From NCBI GenBank assembly GCA_022449705.1, contig JAKURS010000058.1, positions 1 to 5,771 of the forward strand: DNA of 5,771 nt, written 5' to 3'. Positions 1 through 5,771 of this stretch are shown here, piece by piece. Origin of the DNA: Candidatus Poseidoniia archaeon. GTDB lineage: Archaea; Thermoplasmatota; Poseidoniia; MGIII; CG-Epi1. Position 1 is the stretch's first letter. Each line of letters opens with the position of its first letter. The notes beneath the pieces are model-generated. The model had not been told where the DNA came from. It did no database searches and saw nothing but the letters and a program-made list of their open reading frames with translations. The translations under genes were made by a program, and so were the position numbers.

Positions 1-636
1 AAGCGGCTGCAGTGTCTGCGCGAGGGCAAGGCCGTCAGCGTCGCCCCAAGCCTGCACGTTCGCCGGCAGGTCGCACTTGCGCAGGGCGGCGACGACCTGC
101 TCGCGGCTGAAGCCGAGTCCCGCCAGTCGCTCGGCCAGAAAGTCTTCGAGTGCGCGGCCCGACTCTACCGCGCGCGCCGAGCGTTTCCAGTTGCGCAGGA
201 TAATACCGGCGAGCCAGTGATGAACCTCGCCAGCAAGGAATTCCACTTCGGCCATCGGGTCCGCCCCTTCGGCGTGGTTGCCCTCGAGGTCGGTGTTGCC
301 GCTGGCGTCGACTATCTGGATGAGGACATCAGCCTGCCGCAGGTCATCGAGGAACTGGTTGCCCATCCCCTTGCCTTCGTGCGCGCCCGGCACGAGGCCG
401 GCGACGTCGACCAGCTCCACCGGAAGGTATCTCGTACCTTCCAGACATGGCGAGTTGTGCGGCTCGCACGTCACCCCGAGCGAACTGCAGGGGCATTCCC
501 GGCGGACGTGCGCAATGCCGACGTTGCTGTCAATAGTCGTGAAAGGGTAGTCTCCGATCTGCGCGTCGGCCGCCGTCGCTGACGCAAAGAAAGTGGACTT
601 GCCCGAGTTGGGCTTGCCAACCAACCCGACCTTCAT
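1..636 (-). CDS. ychF: Archaeal YchF/Ygr210-type Obg-family GTPase, N-terminal 212 residues (3' partial)
   Basis: This is a cytoplasmic P-loop NTPase of the Obg-like family; relatives (YchF, OLA1, Ygr210) bind ribosomes and act in translation or stress, some preferring ATP. The N-terminus MKVGLVGKPNSGKST carries the Walker A loop (G7-T15). DYPFTTID (29-36) is the switch I region. DVAG (77-80) is the G3 motif, followed by the family's glycine-rich stretch (GAHEGKGMGNQF, 84-95) and a VDASG strand (109-113). Cysteines C48, C50, C57 and C64 (CxC-x6-C-x6-C) match, from memory, the pattern in archaeal members and are absent from bacterial YchF. Residues 139-212 are the helical insertion. The G4 base-specificity motif and the C-terminal TGS domain should lie beyond the left edge; family members are about 390-400 residues. 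The ATG at 636-634 is chosen because the P-loop follows at once, as in the family. It overlaps the upstream TGA by ATGA. The symbol follows common archaeal annotation; Ygr210-like would be stricter. Confidence 0.95.
   Translation of the reverse strand, partial: MKVGLVGKPNSGKSTFFASATAADAQIGDYPFTTIDSNVGIAHVRRECPCSSLGVTCEPHNSPCLEGTRYLPVELVDVAGLVPGAHEGKGMGNQFLDDLRQADVLIQIVDASGNTDLEGNHAEGADPMAEVEFLAGEVHHWLAGIILRNWKRSARAVESGRALEDFLAERLAGLGFSREQVVAALRKCDLPANVQAWGDADGLALAQTLQPL
633..636 (-). promoter_or_regulatory. ATGA stop/start overlap coupling the two genes
   Basis: The TGA of the surface-protein gene (635-633) and the ATG of the GTPase (636-634) share bases as ATGA. This usually means one transcript with translation of the second gene by termination-reinitiation. 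A weak Shine-Dalgarno-like GGCGG lies at 647-643, six bases before the ATG. No TATA-like promoter is visible just upstream. Confidence 0.9.
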
Positions 637-3600
637 CCCAGTCCGCCGATGCTGGGGCCGAAATCGCGCGGCCCCTTCTTCTTCGGCTTATCGTCCTTGG
701 GTTCCGGTTCGGCCCCGGCAGGTTCTAGTTCTGCTGCGGCTTCCGCAGGCTCCGGCACTGCAGGCGGCTCAGGTTCGGGCTCGGGTGCCGCCGGTTGTTC
801 CGTGGGCGGAACTGTACGCAACTCCGACAGCCGCTCATCCCGTGGCCGTGTATCTGTCGGCGGCGGCGGCGGTGGTGGTGGTGGTGCATCGCCGAAGAAG
901 GCTGCCATGCGCGTGCTGCGTTCGCTGGGAGGCGCAGTCGCTTCTGGCGCTGGGGCCTCCACCGGGGTATCAACCTGCGGCGGGGCAGCAGGTGCCTCTG
1001 CAGAGGGCTCGGGTGGGGCCTCCGCAGGCGGTTCGGGTGGTGCCTCGGCGCGGGGTGCGTCGGGGTCCACAACGGCGCCGTCCGGCTCGACGCGTGCGAC
1101 AATCTTGCAAGCAGGGCAGCGGAATGCGCCTGGACGCGGGACGCGCACCCGCGAACCGCACTGCTGGCAGTTGAGAACCAACGGGAATTTGACCGTCGGC
1201 TCGGCCAGTGTCGGGCCGGGCTGCTTCGGCAGCGTTGGCTTCCGCTCGCGGTTGCGGTAGCGGTAGTAGACCGCGCCGCCGACCGCGACCAGCGCCACCA
1301 GCATCAGGTAAAGAGGCAGCAGCCCGCTCCCCTCCGCCTCGACGCTGAAGCGGTACTCCAGCTCGTTGTTGGTCTCGACGCTCTCCACCACAGCGTCATC
1401 GGGGTCCGCCACCACCCGCAGCACATGGCTGCCGGACTTGGCAGTGAAGCTTACCGTCAGCTCCTTGTCGTAATAGTTGGCGGTCAGTCCATTGACCCAC
1501 TCACCGTGAATCTGCTGGCCGTCGAGCCAGATGGAGACGTACACTGAATCGAGGTCCGCATCAACAGAGATAACGGTCACGCTGACCTGTACCTGGTCGC
1601 CCGCCTGCGGCTGCGACGGGTACAGTTCCAGTTCAGCCAGCTGGACGTCCGGCACCGCCTGCGAGCGCAGCGTCAGCTCGAAGGTCGCGACCAGTGCCGG
1701 GTCCGCCTGCGACTTCACCGTGAGCGTCGCGGTCCAGGGGCCGCTGCCAGCCGGCACCGTCACCCGCAGGTAGTTATCAGCCGACTCGCCCGCGTCGAGC
1801 GGTTGCGCAGCCCACTCCAGCTGCCCGTTGCCCTGCGAATACAGCAGGCCACTCGCCTGCGCCAGCGCGGTGTCGTTGCTGTTACCGCTGTTCAGGACCG
1901 AGAAACTGTAGTAGATTATCTCGCCCGGCGCGCCGGTCTGCTCAGCCTCCCGGGTCAGGTTGACCTCCAGCGCATATTGCGCGGTGACCGTGAGGTTGAG
2001 CGGCAGCGTCGCACTCGCTCCGGCGGAGTCGGCGCGGACGGTGAAATTGTGCTCGCCCGCGGCTGCCCCGGCCGGTAGCGTCAGCCGCAGCGTCACCGCC
2101 TTGCTGTCGTCCGCGGAGACGCTAGCGGGCTGCGGGTTGAAAACGGCGGTCCAGCCCCCCGGCAGCCCCTCCACCACCAGGTCGACTGTGTCAGCGCCAT
2201 TGCCGGAGTTGCCCAGGTCGAGAAGCCAGGTTCCCTGCGTTCCGGGCTCAAGAGCACCCGGAGCGGACACCAGCAGCAGCGCCAGTCCCCAGGAGCGGGT
2301 CACGCGGACCGTCAGGTTCGCCTCCGAAATCGCCCCGGGCACCGCCTGGTCCCAGGCATGCACCTGCAGCAGGTAATCGCCCGTGGCGGTTCCCGCCGGG
2401 ACGGTAACGTTCACCAGCAGCGGCTGCCACTGGCCCACCGGCAGGGTGACGCCGCTGCCGGTGTCGGCCGGGTCGCTCACCGCCCAGCCGGCCGCCGCGC
2501 CGTCCAGCTCCAGCCGCAGCGTGCCGTCGGAGTGCAGCGCGACCATCACCAGCTGGAAGCTGTCGCTCTCATCCGGCGCCAGCTCCAACATCTCCACGGA
2601 CCCCGGCGCCAGCAGCAGTCCGCTGGCGACCAGTGTCAGCGTGCCGGACTGCGCGACCGTCTGCCCTGACTCGGCAGCAGTCAGCGAACGCACGCTGACC
2701 GCCAGCGCGCTGGAGGTGCCGGCCTCCACCAGCCCAGAGTTCGCCAGCACCGCGATTTCGCGCGTCTCGAACGGGTCGAGCGACAGCAGCTGCGTCTCGT
2801 CGGTGACCCAAACGCCGCTCAGGTTCAGCTCCAGCAGGTCGGGACCGTTGCCCGCGTTGGTAATATTGAATTTTACCGCGGACTCGACATTCCCCAGCAG
2901 CACAAAGCGCTCGGGCAGCGCCAGCACCAGCCCGAACTGCTGGTTCACGGTCAAGTTAGCGTCGAAGCGCGCCTGCAGTGTGCCACTGCTAGCAGTGAGC
3001 TGCAGCCAGGTAGTCTGCGCCGCTGGCGCATCCTGCGGGGGCGTGACGGTGACGTTCAGCGACGCCGAGGCGCCGGCAGGAATGCTCTTGCTCCAGTCCG
3101 GGTCGCCGTCGTAGGTAAGGGACCAGCCGGCCGGCAGCGAGGCGTTAGTAAGCGTAATCTCGAGCGTGTCCGCCTCGTAATTCATGACCTCCAGCCCCAG
3201 CCAGGCGGGCTGCCCGCTGTCGAGCCAGTAGCGGTCGCCGGTGCCCTCCAGCGGCCATAGTCGCAGCCCGGAGAGCGAAAGCACCTCCGCGCGCAGCGTA
3301 ACCTCGTCGGTACCATAGCCGGAGCTGGCGCGCAGTCGCAGCTCGTGTGAGCTTCCGCCTTCGGCGTCGCGCGGCACAGTAAGGTTGAGCCAAGCATAGC
3401 CGCGCTCCCGGCCAGCGAGCGGCAGCGACGATGGTTCGAGCGTCCACTCCCAACCGGTGGGCGCCTCTGCCACCTCGAGCTGCAGCGTGTTGCTCACGTC
3501 GGCAAGGTTCATCGCCTGCAGCGGGAAGCTGGCCTCCTCGCCCGGCAGCGCGCTGCGCAGTGGCTCGAGCGCCATCAACTGCCCCACGCTGGTGCTGGTG

Positions 3601-5771
3601 CTCACGTTTGCATTGACACTGGTGTTACCCTGCGAGATGGCGGTGAAACTGCTGTTGTGCGTGTCGTTCCAGCCGCTGTCGGCGGGCGCTTTCACCCGCA
3701 GCTCGGCGACGTCAGTCTCGCCGGCGTCGAGCGCAATCTCGCTGGCAGGCGAGACATCCACCACAATGGTTGCTGACCAACCGGAACCGGTGAACAAATC
3801 AAAAACGTCCGGCCCGTTGCCGGTGTTGGTGACCCGTACCGGGTAGCTGACCCATGTGTCGGGCAGCACCCGCTGCGCTCCGATCGGCAGCTCCAGCGCG
3901 ACGCCGTAATGCTGCGAGACATTGACGCGCAGCTCAATACTAGCGCTGGCGTTTGCGTCGCCCTGCGAGGTGGCGGTGAGCAGGACCAAGTGCTCGCCGG
4001 TGGTCGCGCTGGCGTTGACGTCTATGGTCACTGCCAGCTCAACGGTGGAATCAGGTGCTATTGTCTCGTTTCCTGTCCAGTTGTACCAACCACTCCAGTC
4101 ATCTGGCAGCGTCACGTCGAGGGTGTAGTTGTCGCTTGCAATACCAGTATTACGCAGTATAACGCTGAAGCTGGCAGAACCACCCGGCTCGGCATTCCTT
4201 GTCGAGTTTACAGCAGAAAAATCGACGCCATGTTCCGGCCTTACCGTCAGTGAACGGCTACCGTTGTTGTTGTCGTAGCGCACCTCCTCGTTGGCGACCG
4301 GGTCTGCAACGCACACCACCCAGACTAGGTAATGCCCCTCAGTGGACGCAGTCCAGTCGAAGCTCTCGAGTGTCTGGACCGAGTTAGCGCTCAGCGTCGC
4401 GAGCGTTTCATTGTAGAGCATCGTGCCGTTGGCCGGGTCGTCCAGCCGCACCTCGACCAGAACCGACTGCGCGTCGTGGTTGCCCTCGTTGCGCACCGTC
4501 ACGGGGTAGAAGGTAAGCGTCTCACCCTCCACTACTTCGGAGGCAGGCTCGCCCTGCTCATCGGTGATGGTGATGTCGCCATCGCGCACCACCAAGTCGG
4601 CCAGGTCGGCTGACCACACTCCACCGTCCAGCACCAGGTCGAGCAGCCCGTCGCCGTCGACGTCATCGGCTGCGGGCGAGTTGAAGATGCGGTTGCCGTT
4701 GTCGCGATGCGGCAAGTCAACCTTCCAGAGCGGGTCGCCATCCTGCCCGCTAAAGACGTGGCACTCGGGGGTGGTACAGCTCAGCACGTCGTAGTTGTCA
4801 GCGCCGTCGACAGTATCGATAACCGCCAGCAGCGGCGACGCGATTGCGTGCTCGTCGTCGTCCCAGCCACCGCTGCTGGAGGTGTCATACTCTGCCTTCC
4901 AGAGCAGCACCCCATCGGGACCAATGGCCCAGACAGTAGTCTCTTCCCCGTTGCCGAGGCCAGGGTCGAGCCAGGATACCGCCACCACGTCGAGGTCACC
5001 GTCGCCGTCCAGATCGCCGACAACGGGGGTGGCGTCCAGATCGCCACCACCGTCGAAGGCGTAGCCGCCCGCCCAGCCGCTGGCAGCGTCGCCATTCTCC
5101 TTGTAGACCAGCAGCCGCGCGTCGGCCCCGTCCTCCGGCGCCGGCCGCGGCACCAGCACCTCGGTGCCGCTGTCGGTGGTGAGGTCGGCCAGCACCAGGC
5201 TCGGCAGCAGCGGGTGCAGGTTCCCGTCTCCCGGGTCGGCCGCCTGCCCTACGTTCTTGCCGCCAGCGCCGCCCCAGTCGGAGAGCGGAGAGCCGGCGGA
5301 GGCGCCGCTGCCCCAGATGCCAAACACCTTCAGGCTGCCGTCGTCCCAGGCCGAGAAGAATACCTTGCGCGCGACCGAGCCCTGCCGCAGCACCACCGGC
5401 GAAGAGACCTCAGTGCCGTCCGCCTCGAACTTCCAAAGCCGCGTGCCATCGCCGTCGAACGCCATCACCACCGCCTTGTCGGTGGTCAGGTTCAGCCCGC
5501 TCAGCACCAGGTCGGCGCCGCCGTCGAGGTCGGTCACGGCGGGGTTGCTGCGCACCACCGTCAGACCGGTGGTGTTGCTCCAGGTCGTCCACGCCTCGCC
5601 GTTCGCCTCGTACGACTCGCTGCTGGCGTACCACCGAATCCGGGGCTCGAAGAAGTGCAGTTTTCCACCGGGCGTCACCGCCGCGACGTCGAGACGGCCG
5701 TTGCCGTTGAAGTCGCCCAGTGCGGGAGTAGCGAACGCCGCCTCGAAGCTGCTAAAGTCGCTATCAAGCGA
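633..5771 (-). CDS. Giant membrane-anchored surface protein: FG-GAP/PQQ-like propeller, CARDB, eight NEW3-like modules, TM helix, cytoplasmic zinc ribbon (5' partial)
   Basis: I do not recognise a named gene. Residues are numbered from the first codon at the right edge; 1712 are visible and the true start lies outside. Residues 1-389 form a beta-propeller with acidic Ca-type loops (best at D20-D28, D253-D261, D370-D378) and three LWK strands (112, 290, 348). A CARDB-like domain covers 392-511. Eight beta-sandwich modules resembling NEW3 (NPCBM-associated) domains cover 514-1371, and a second CARDB-like domain ending in a VESVETNNE motif covers 1372-1479. One hydrophobic helix (about 1484-1502) is followed by RYRNRERK, giving an outside N-terminus and a cytoplasmic tail. 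The tail has a CxxC-x13-CxxC zinc ribbon (C1535, C1538, C1552, C1555), a Pro/Glu/Ala-rich stretch, nine prolines (1630-1638) and a basic patch before a Gly-rich end. All 28 N-glycosylation sequons are external. The likely role is adhesion, receptor or cell-surface scaffold; this is inference. The frame is intact and its stop overlaps the GTPase start. Confidence 0.95.
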   Translation of the reverse strand, partial: SLDSDFSSFEAAFATPALGDFNGNGRLDVAAVTPGGKLHFFEPRIRWYASSESYEANGEAWTTWSNTTGLTVVRSNPAVTDLDGGADLVLSGLNLTTDKAVVMAFDGDGTRLWKFEADGTEVSSPVVLRQGSVARKVFFSAWDDGSLKVFGIWGSGASAGSPLSDWGGAGGKNVGQAADPGDGNLHPLLPSLVLADLTTDSGTEVLVPRPAPEDGADARLLVYKENGDAASGWAGGYAFDGGGDLDATPVVGDLDGDGDLDVVAVSWLDPGLGNGEETTVWAIGPDGVLLWKAEYDTSSSGGWDDDEHAIASPLLAVIDTVDGADNYDVLSCTTPECHVFSGQDGDPLWKVDLPHRDNGNRIFNSPAADDVDGDGLLDLVLDGGVWSADLADLVVRDGDITITDEQGEPASEVVEGETLTFYPVTVRNEGNHDAQSVLVEVRLDDPANGTMLYNETLATLSANSVQTLESFDWTASTEGHYLVWVVCVADPVANEEVRYDNNNGSRSLTVRPEHGVDFSAVNSTRNAEPGGSASFSVILRNTGIASDNYTLDVTLPDDWSGWYNWTGNETIAPDSTVELAVTIDVNASATTGEHLVLLTATSQGDANASASIELRVNVSQHYGVALELPIGAQRVLPDTWVSYPVRVTNTGNGPDVFDLFTGSGWSATIVVDVSPASEIALDAGETDVAELRVKAPADSGWNDTHNSSFTAISQGNTSVNANVSTSTSVGQLMALEPLRSALPGEEASFPLQAMNLADVSNTLQLEVAEAPTGWEWTLEPSSLPLAGRERGYAWLNLTVPRDAEGGSSHELRLRASSGYGTDEVTLRAEVLSLSGLRLWPLEGTGDRYWLDSGQPAWLGLEVMNYEADTLEITLTNASLPAGWSLTYDGDPDWSKSIPAGASASLNVTVTPPQDAPAAQTTWLQLTASSGTLQARFDANLTVNQQFGLVLALPERFVLLGNVESAVKFNITNAGNGPDLLELNLSGVWVTDETQLLSLDPFETREIAVLANSGLVEAGTSSALAVSVRSLTAAESGQTVAQSGTLTLVASGLLLAPGSVEMLELAPDESDSFQLVMVALHSDGTLRLELDGAAAGWAVSDPADTGSGVTLPVGQWQPLLVNVTVPAGTATGDYLLQVHAWDQAVPGAISEANLTVRVTRSWGLALLLVSAPGALEPGTQGTWLLDLGNSGNGADTVDLVVEGLPGGWTAVFNPQPASVSADDSKAVTLRLTLPAGAAAGEHNFTVRADSAGASATLPLNLTVTAQYALEVNLTREAEQTGAPGEIIYYSFSVLNSGNSNDTALAQASGLLYSQGNGQLEWAAQPLDAGESADNYLRVTVPAGSGPWTATLTVKSQADPALVATFELTLRSQAVPDVQLAELELYPSQPQAGDQVQVSVTVISVDADLDSVYVSIWLDGQQIHGEWVNGLTANYYDKELTVSFTAKSGSHVLRVVADPDDAVVESVETNNELEYRFSVEAEGSGLLPLYLMLVALVAVGGAVYYRYRNRERKPTLPKQPGPTLAEPTVKFPLVLNCQQCGSRVRVPRPGAFRCPACKIVARVEPDGAVVDPDAPRAEAPPEPPAEAPPEPSAEAPAAPPQVDTPVEAPAPEATAPPSERSTRMAAFFGDAPPPPPPPPPTDTRPRDERLSELRTVPPTEQPAAPEPEPEPPAVPEPAEAAAELEPAGAEPEPKDDKPKKKGPRDFGPSIGGLG
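654..675 (-). other. GC-only inverted repeat 17 nt upstream of the GTPase start
   Basis: GGGGCCG and CGGCCCC form a perfect 7-bp stem around an 8-base loop, inside the last codons of the surface-protein gene (encoding the GPRDFGP segment). In the mRNA it would lie just 5' of the GTPase ribosome-binding region. It lacks a following U-run, so it is not an intrinsic terminator. It may affect coupling or may be a by-product of GC-rich codons. Confidence 0.45.
858..884 (-). repeat. Trinucleotide run encoding nine prolines
   Basis: Four CCA and then five CCG codons on the minus strand encode a nine-proline run (residues 1630-1638) in the cytoplasmic tail, just after MAAFFGDA. It is the only simple-sequence tract in the window and could change length by slippage in steps of one proline. 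The surrounding tail (about 1571-1694) is rich in Pro, Glu and Ala, with imperfect EAPPEP-type repeats, and is probably disordered. Confidence 0.9.
1107..1169 (-). other. Cytoplasmic CxxC-x13-CxxC zinc ribbon
   Basis: Residues 1535-1555 read CQQC, then GSRVRVPRPGAFR, then CPAC, about 32 residues after the membrane helix. Two CxxC knuckles separated by a short basic beta-hairpin are typical of a small zinc ribbon, resembling MJ0042-type ribbons. Its place on the inner side of a surface protein suggests a folded protein- or nucleic-acid-binding head. The function is not established. Confidence 0.85.
1266..1322 (-). other. Transmembrane helix of the surface protein
   Basis: About 19 hydrophobic residues (LLPLYLMLVALVAVGGAVY, about 1484-1502) are followed at once by Arg/Lys-rich RYRNRERK. 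By the positive-inside rule this places the C-terminal 210 residues in the cytoplasm and everything upstream outside the cell. It is the only strong hydrophobic helix in the visible protein. Confidence 0.92.
1335..1658 (-). other. CARDB-like domain 2, membrane-proximal
   Basis: Residues 1372-1479 show a CARDB pattern: DVQLAELELYPSQPQAGDQV, then SIWLDGQQI, and the classic ending DPDDAVVESVETNNELEY. It lies immediately outside the membrane helix and closes the stalk. It is the part of the stalk without any N-glycosylation sequon. Confidence 0.85.
1659..4232 (-). repeat. Eight tandem NEW3-like beta-sandwich modules (ectodomain stalk)
   Basis: Residues 514-1371 divide into modules of 103-113 residues. 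Approximate nucleotide limits on the minus strand are 4232-3909, 3908-3588, 3587-3279, 3278-2940, 2939-2619, 2618-2295, 2294-1980 and 1979-1659. Each has a G-V/L-x-L opening strand, a central N-x-G-type turn, a Trp (mostly GW) about 15-20 residues later, an A-G-x-x-x strand turn, and a closing strand often reading NLTV or NVTV. This fits the NEW3/NPCBM-associated Ig-like family. The clear N-x-G-N-G/S-x-D turn is kept in modules 2, 5, 7 and 8, recognisable in 1, and lost in 3, 4 and 6. The copies are well diverged at DNA level, so this is an old protein repeat, not a recent DNA duplication. Confidence 0.85.
4239..4598 (-). other. CARDB-like domain 1 of the surface protein
   Basis: Residues 392-511 join the propeller to the tandem modules. 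The segment has the CARDB layout: an initial strand, a VEGETLTFYPVTVRNEGN strand pair, then EVRLDD, and a closing strand with a polar Asp/Asn-rich motif (RYDNNNGSRSLTV) that matches the usual end of these domains. It contains a lone cysteine (C487). CARDB domains are extracellular Ig-like folds typical of bacterial and archaeal surface proteins. The assignment rests on motif recognition only. Confidence 0.75.
4605..5771 (-). repeat. Beta-propeller repeats, FG-GAP/VCBS type with PQQ-like LWK strands
   Basis: Within the surface protein (residues 1-389) a pattern of small residue-Pro, hydrophobic strand, acidic loop, then LDVV or similar recurs at about residues 20, 81, 132, 196, 253, 319 and 370. 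Spacing is 51-66 residues, near 58 on average. Three positions have full Ca-binding-like loops: DFNGNGRLD at 20, DLDGDGDLD at 253 and DVDGDGLLD at 370. The loop at 81 (DLDGGAD) is shortened, and those at 132, 196 and 319 are degenerate. Three units carry a D-G-x-x-LWK strand as in PQQ-type propellers. C332 and C337 may form a disulfide in one blade. The array runs off the right edge, so the blade count is unknown. Confident as a propeller, less so on the family. Confidence 0.85.

Noticed and set aside
217..582. Plus-strand open frame of 121 codons at the left end
   Set aside because: It is antisense to the GTPase, whose P-loop, switch and G3 motifs on the minus strand are unmistakable.
654..675. 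Intrinsic terminator between the two genes
   Set aside because: The stem is GC-only but no T-run follows on the minus strand, and the next gene starts 17 bases further on.
725..1102. Minus-strand frame with a His/Arg run
   Set aside because: It is an out-of-frame reading of the CCA/CCG proline tract inside the surface gene; the His run is a frame artefact.
593..1260. Overlapping plus-strand open frames of about 190-200 codons
   Set aside because: They are antisense to the Pro/Glu tail and zinc ribbon of the surface protein. Their Gly/Ser/Ala-rich or Val/Arg/Pro-rich translations mirror the minus-strand repeats and show no domain.
2383..3114. Plus-strand open frame of 243 codons
   Set aside because: It is antisense to modules 4-6 of the surface protein. 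Its Ser/Ala/Pro/Thr-rich composition is typical of a GC-rich shadow frame, with no recognisable motif.
4605..5771. Dockerin/EF-hand domain or a true PQQ dehydrogenase
   Set aside because: The DxDGDG loops lack the paired helices of dockerins and recur with strand-rich spacing. The LWK strands are too few and lack catalytic residues for an enzyme assignment.
1..5771. CRISPR array, tRNA/rRNA, insertion sequence or phage genes
   Set aside because: No spaced direct DNA repeats, RNA gene signatures, transposase or integrase motifs were seen; the window is filled by the two coding frames.

Overview
The window comes from a GC-rich genome and is coding throughout on the minus strand. It holds two genes read right to left, and both run off an edge. 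The left gene is a YchF/Ygr210-type GTPase of the archaeal and fungal branch. The right gene is a giant single-pass surface protein with many Asn-X-Ser/Thr sequons. Together they point to an archaeon. The surface-protein style (CARDB and NEW3-like modules, one C-terminal membrane helix, then a cytoplasmic zinc ribbon with a Pro/Glu tail) makes me think of Thermoplasmatota such as marine group II/III. That lineage guess is inference only.

Positions 5771 to 633 (minus) encode at least 1712 residues of the surface protein, and the reading frame is still open at the right edge. In order it has: a beta-propeller built of roughly 58-residue FG-GAP/VCBS-type units with PQQ-like LWK strands; a CARDB-like domain; eight tandem NEW3-like beta-sandwich modules of about 105 residues; a second CARDB-like domain; one transmembrane helix; a four-cysteine zinc ribbon; and a long Pro/Glu/Ala-rich tail with a nine-proline run and a basic C-terminus. 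It looks like a stalk that holds a propeller head away from the membrane, with a small possibly signalling or anchoring part inside the cell.

Positions 636 to 1 (minus) encode the first 212 residues of the GTPase. Its ATG overlaps the TGA of the surface-protein gene (ATGA), so the two are probably co-transcribed and translationally coupled. A 7-bp, GC-only inverted repeat lies 17 nt upstream of that ATG, inside the end of the surface-protein gene.

There is no intergenic space, RNA gene, CRISPR array or mobile element. The plus-strand open frames are antisense shadows. I see no evident new defence or metabolic system. The most interesting points are the architecture of the surface protein, especially its intracellular zinc ribbon and tail, and its coupling to a translation-type GTPase.
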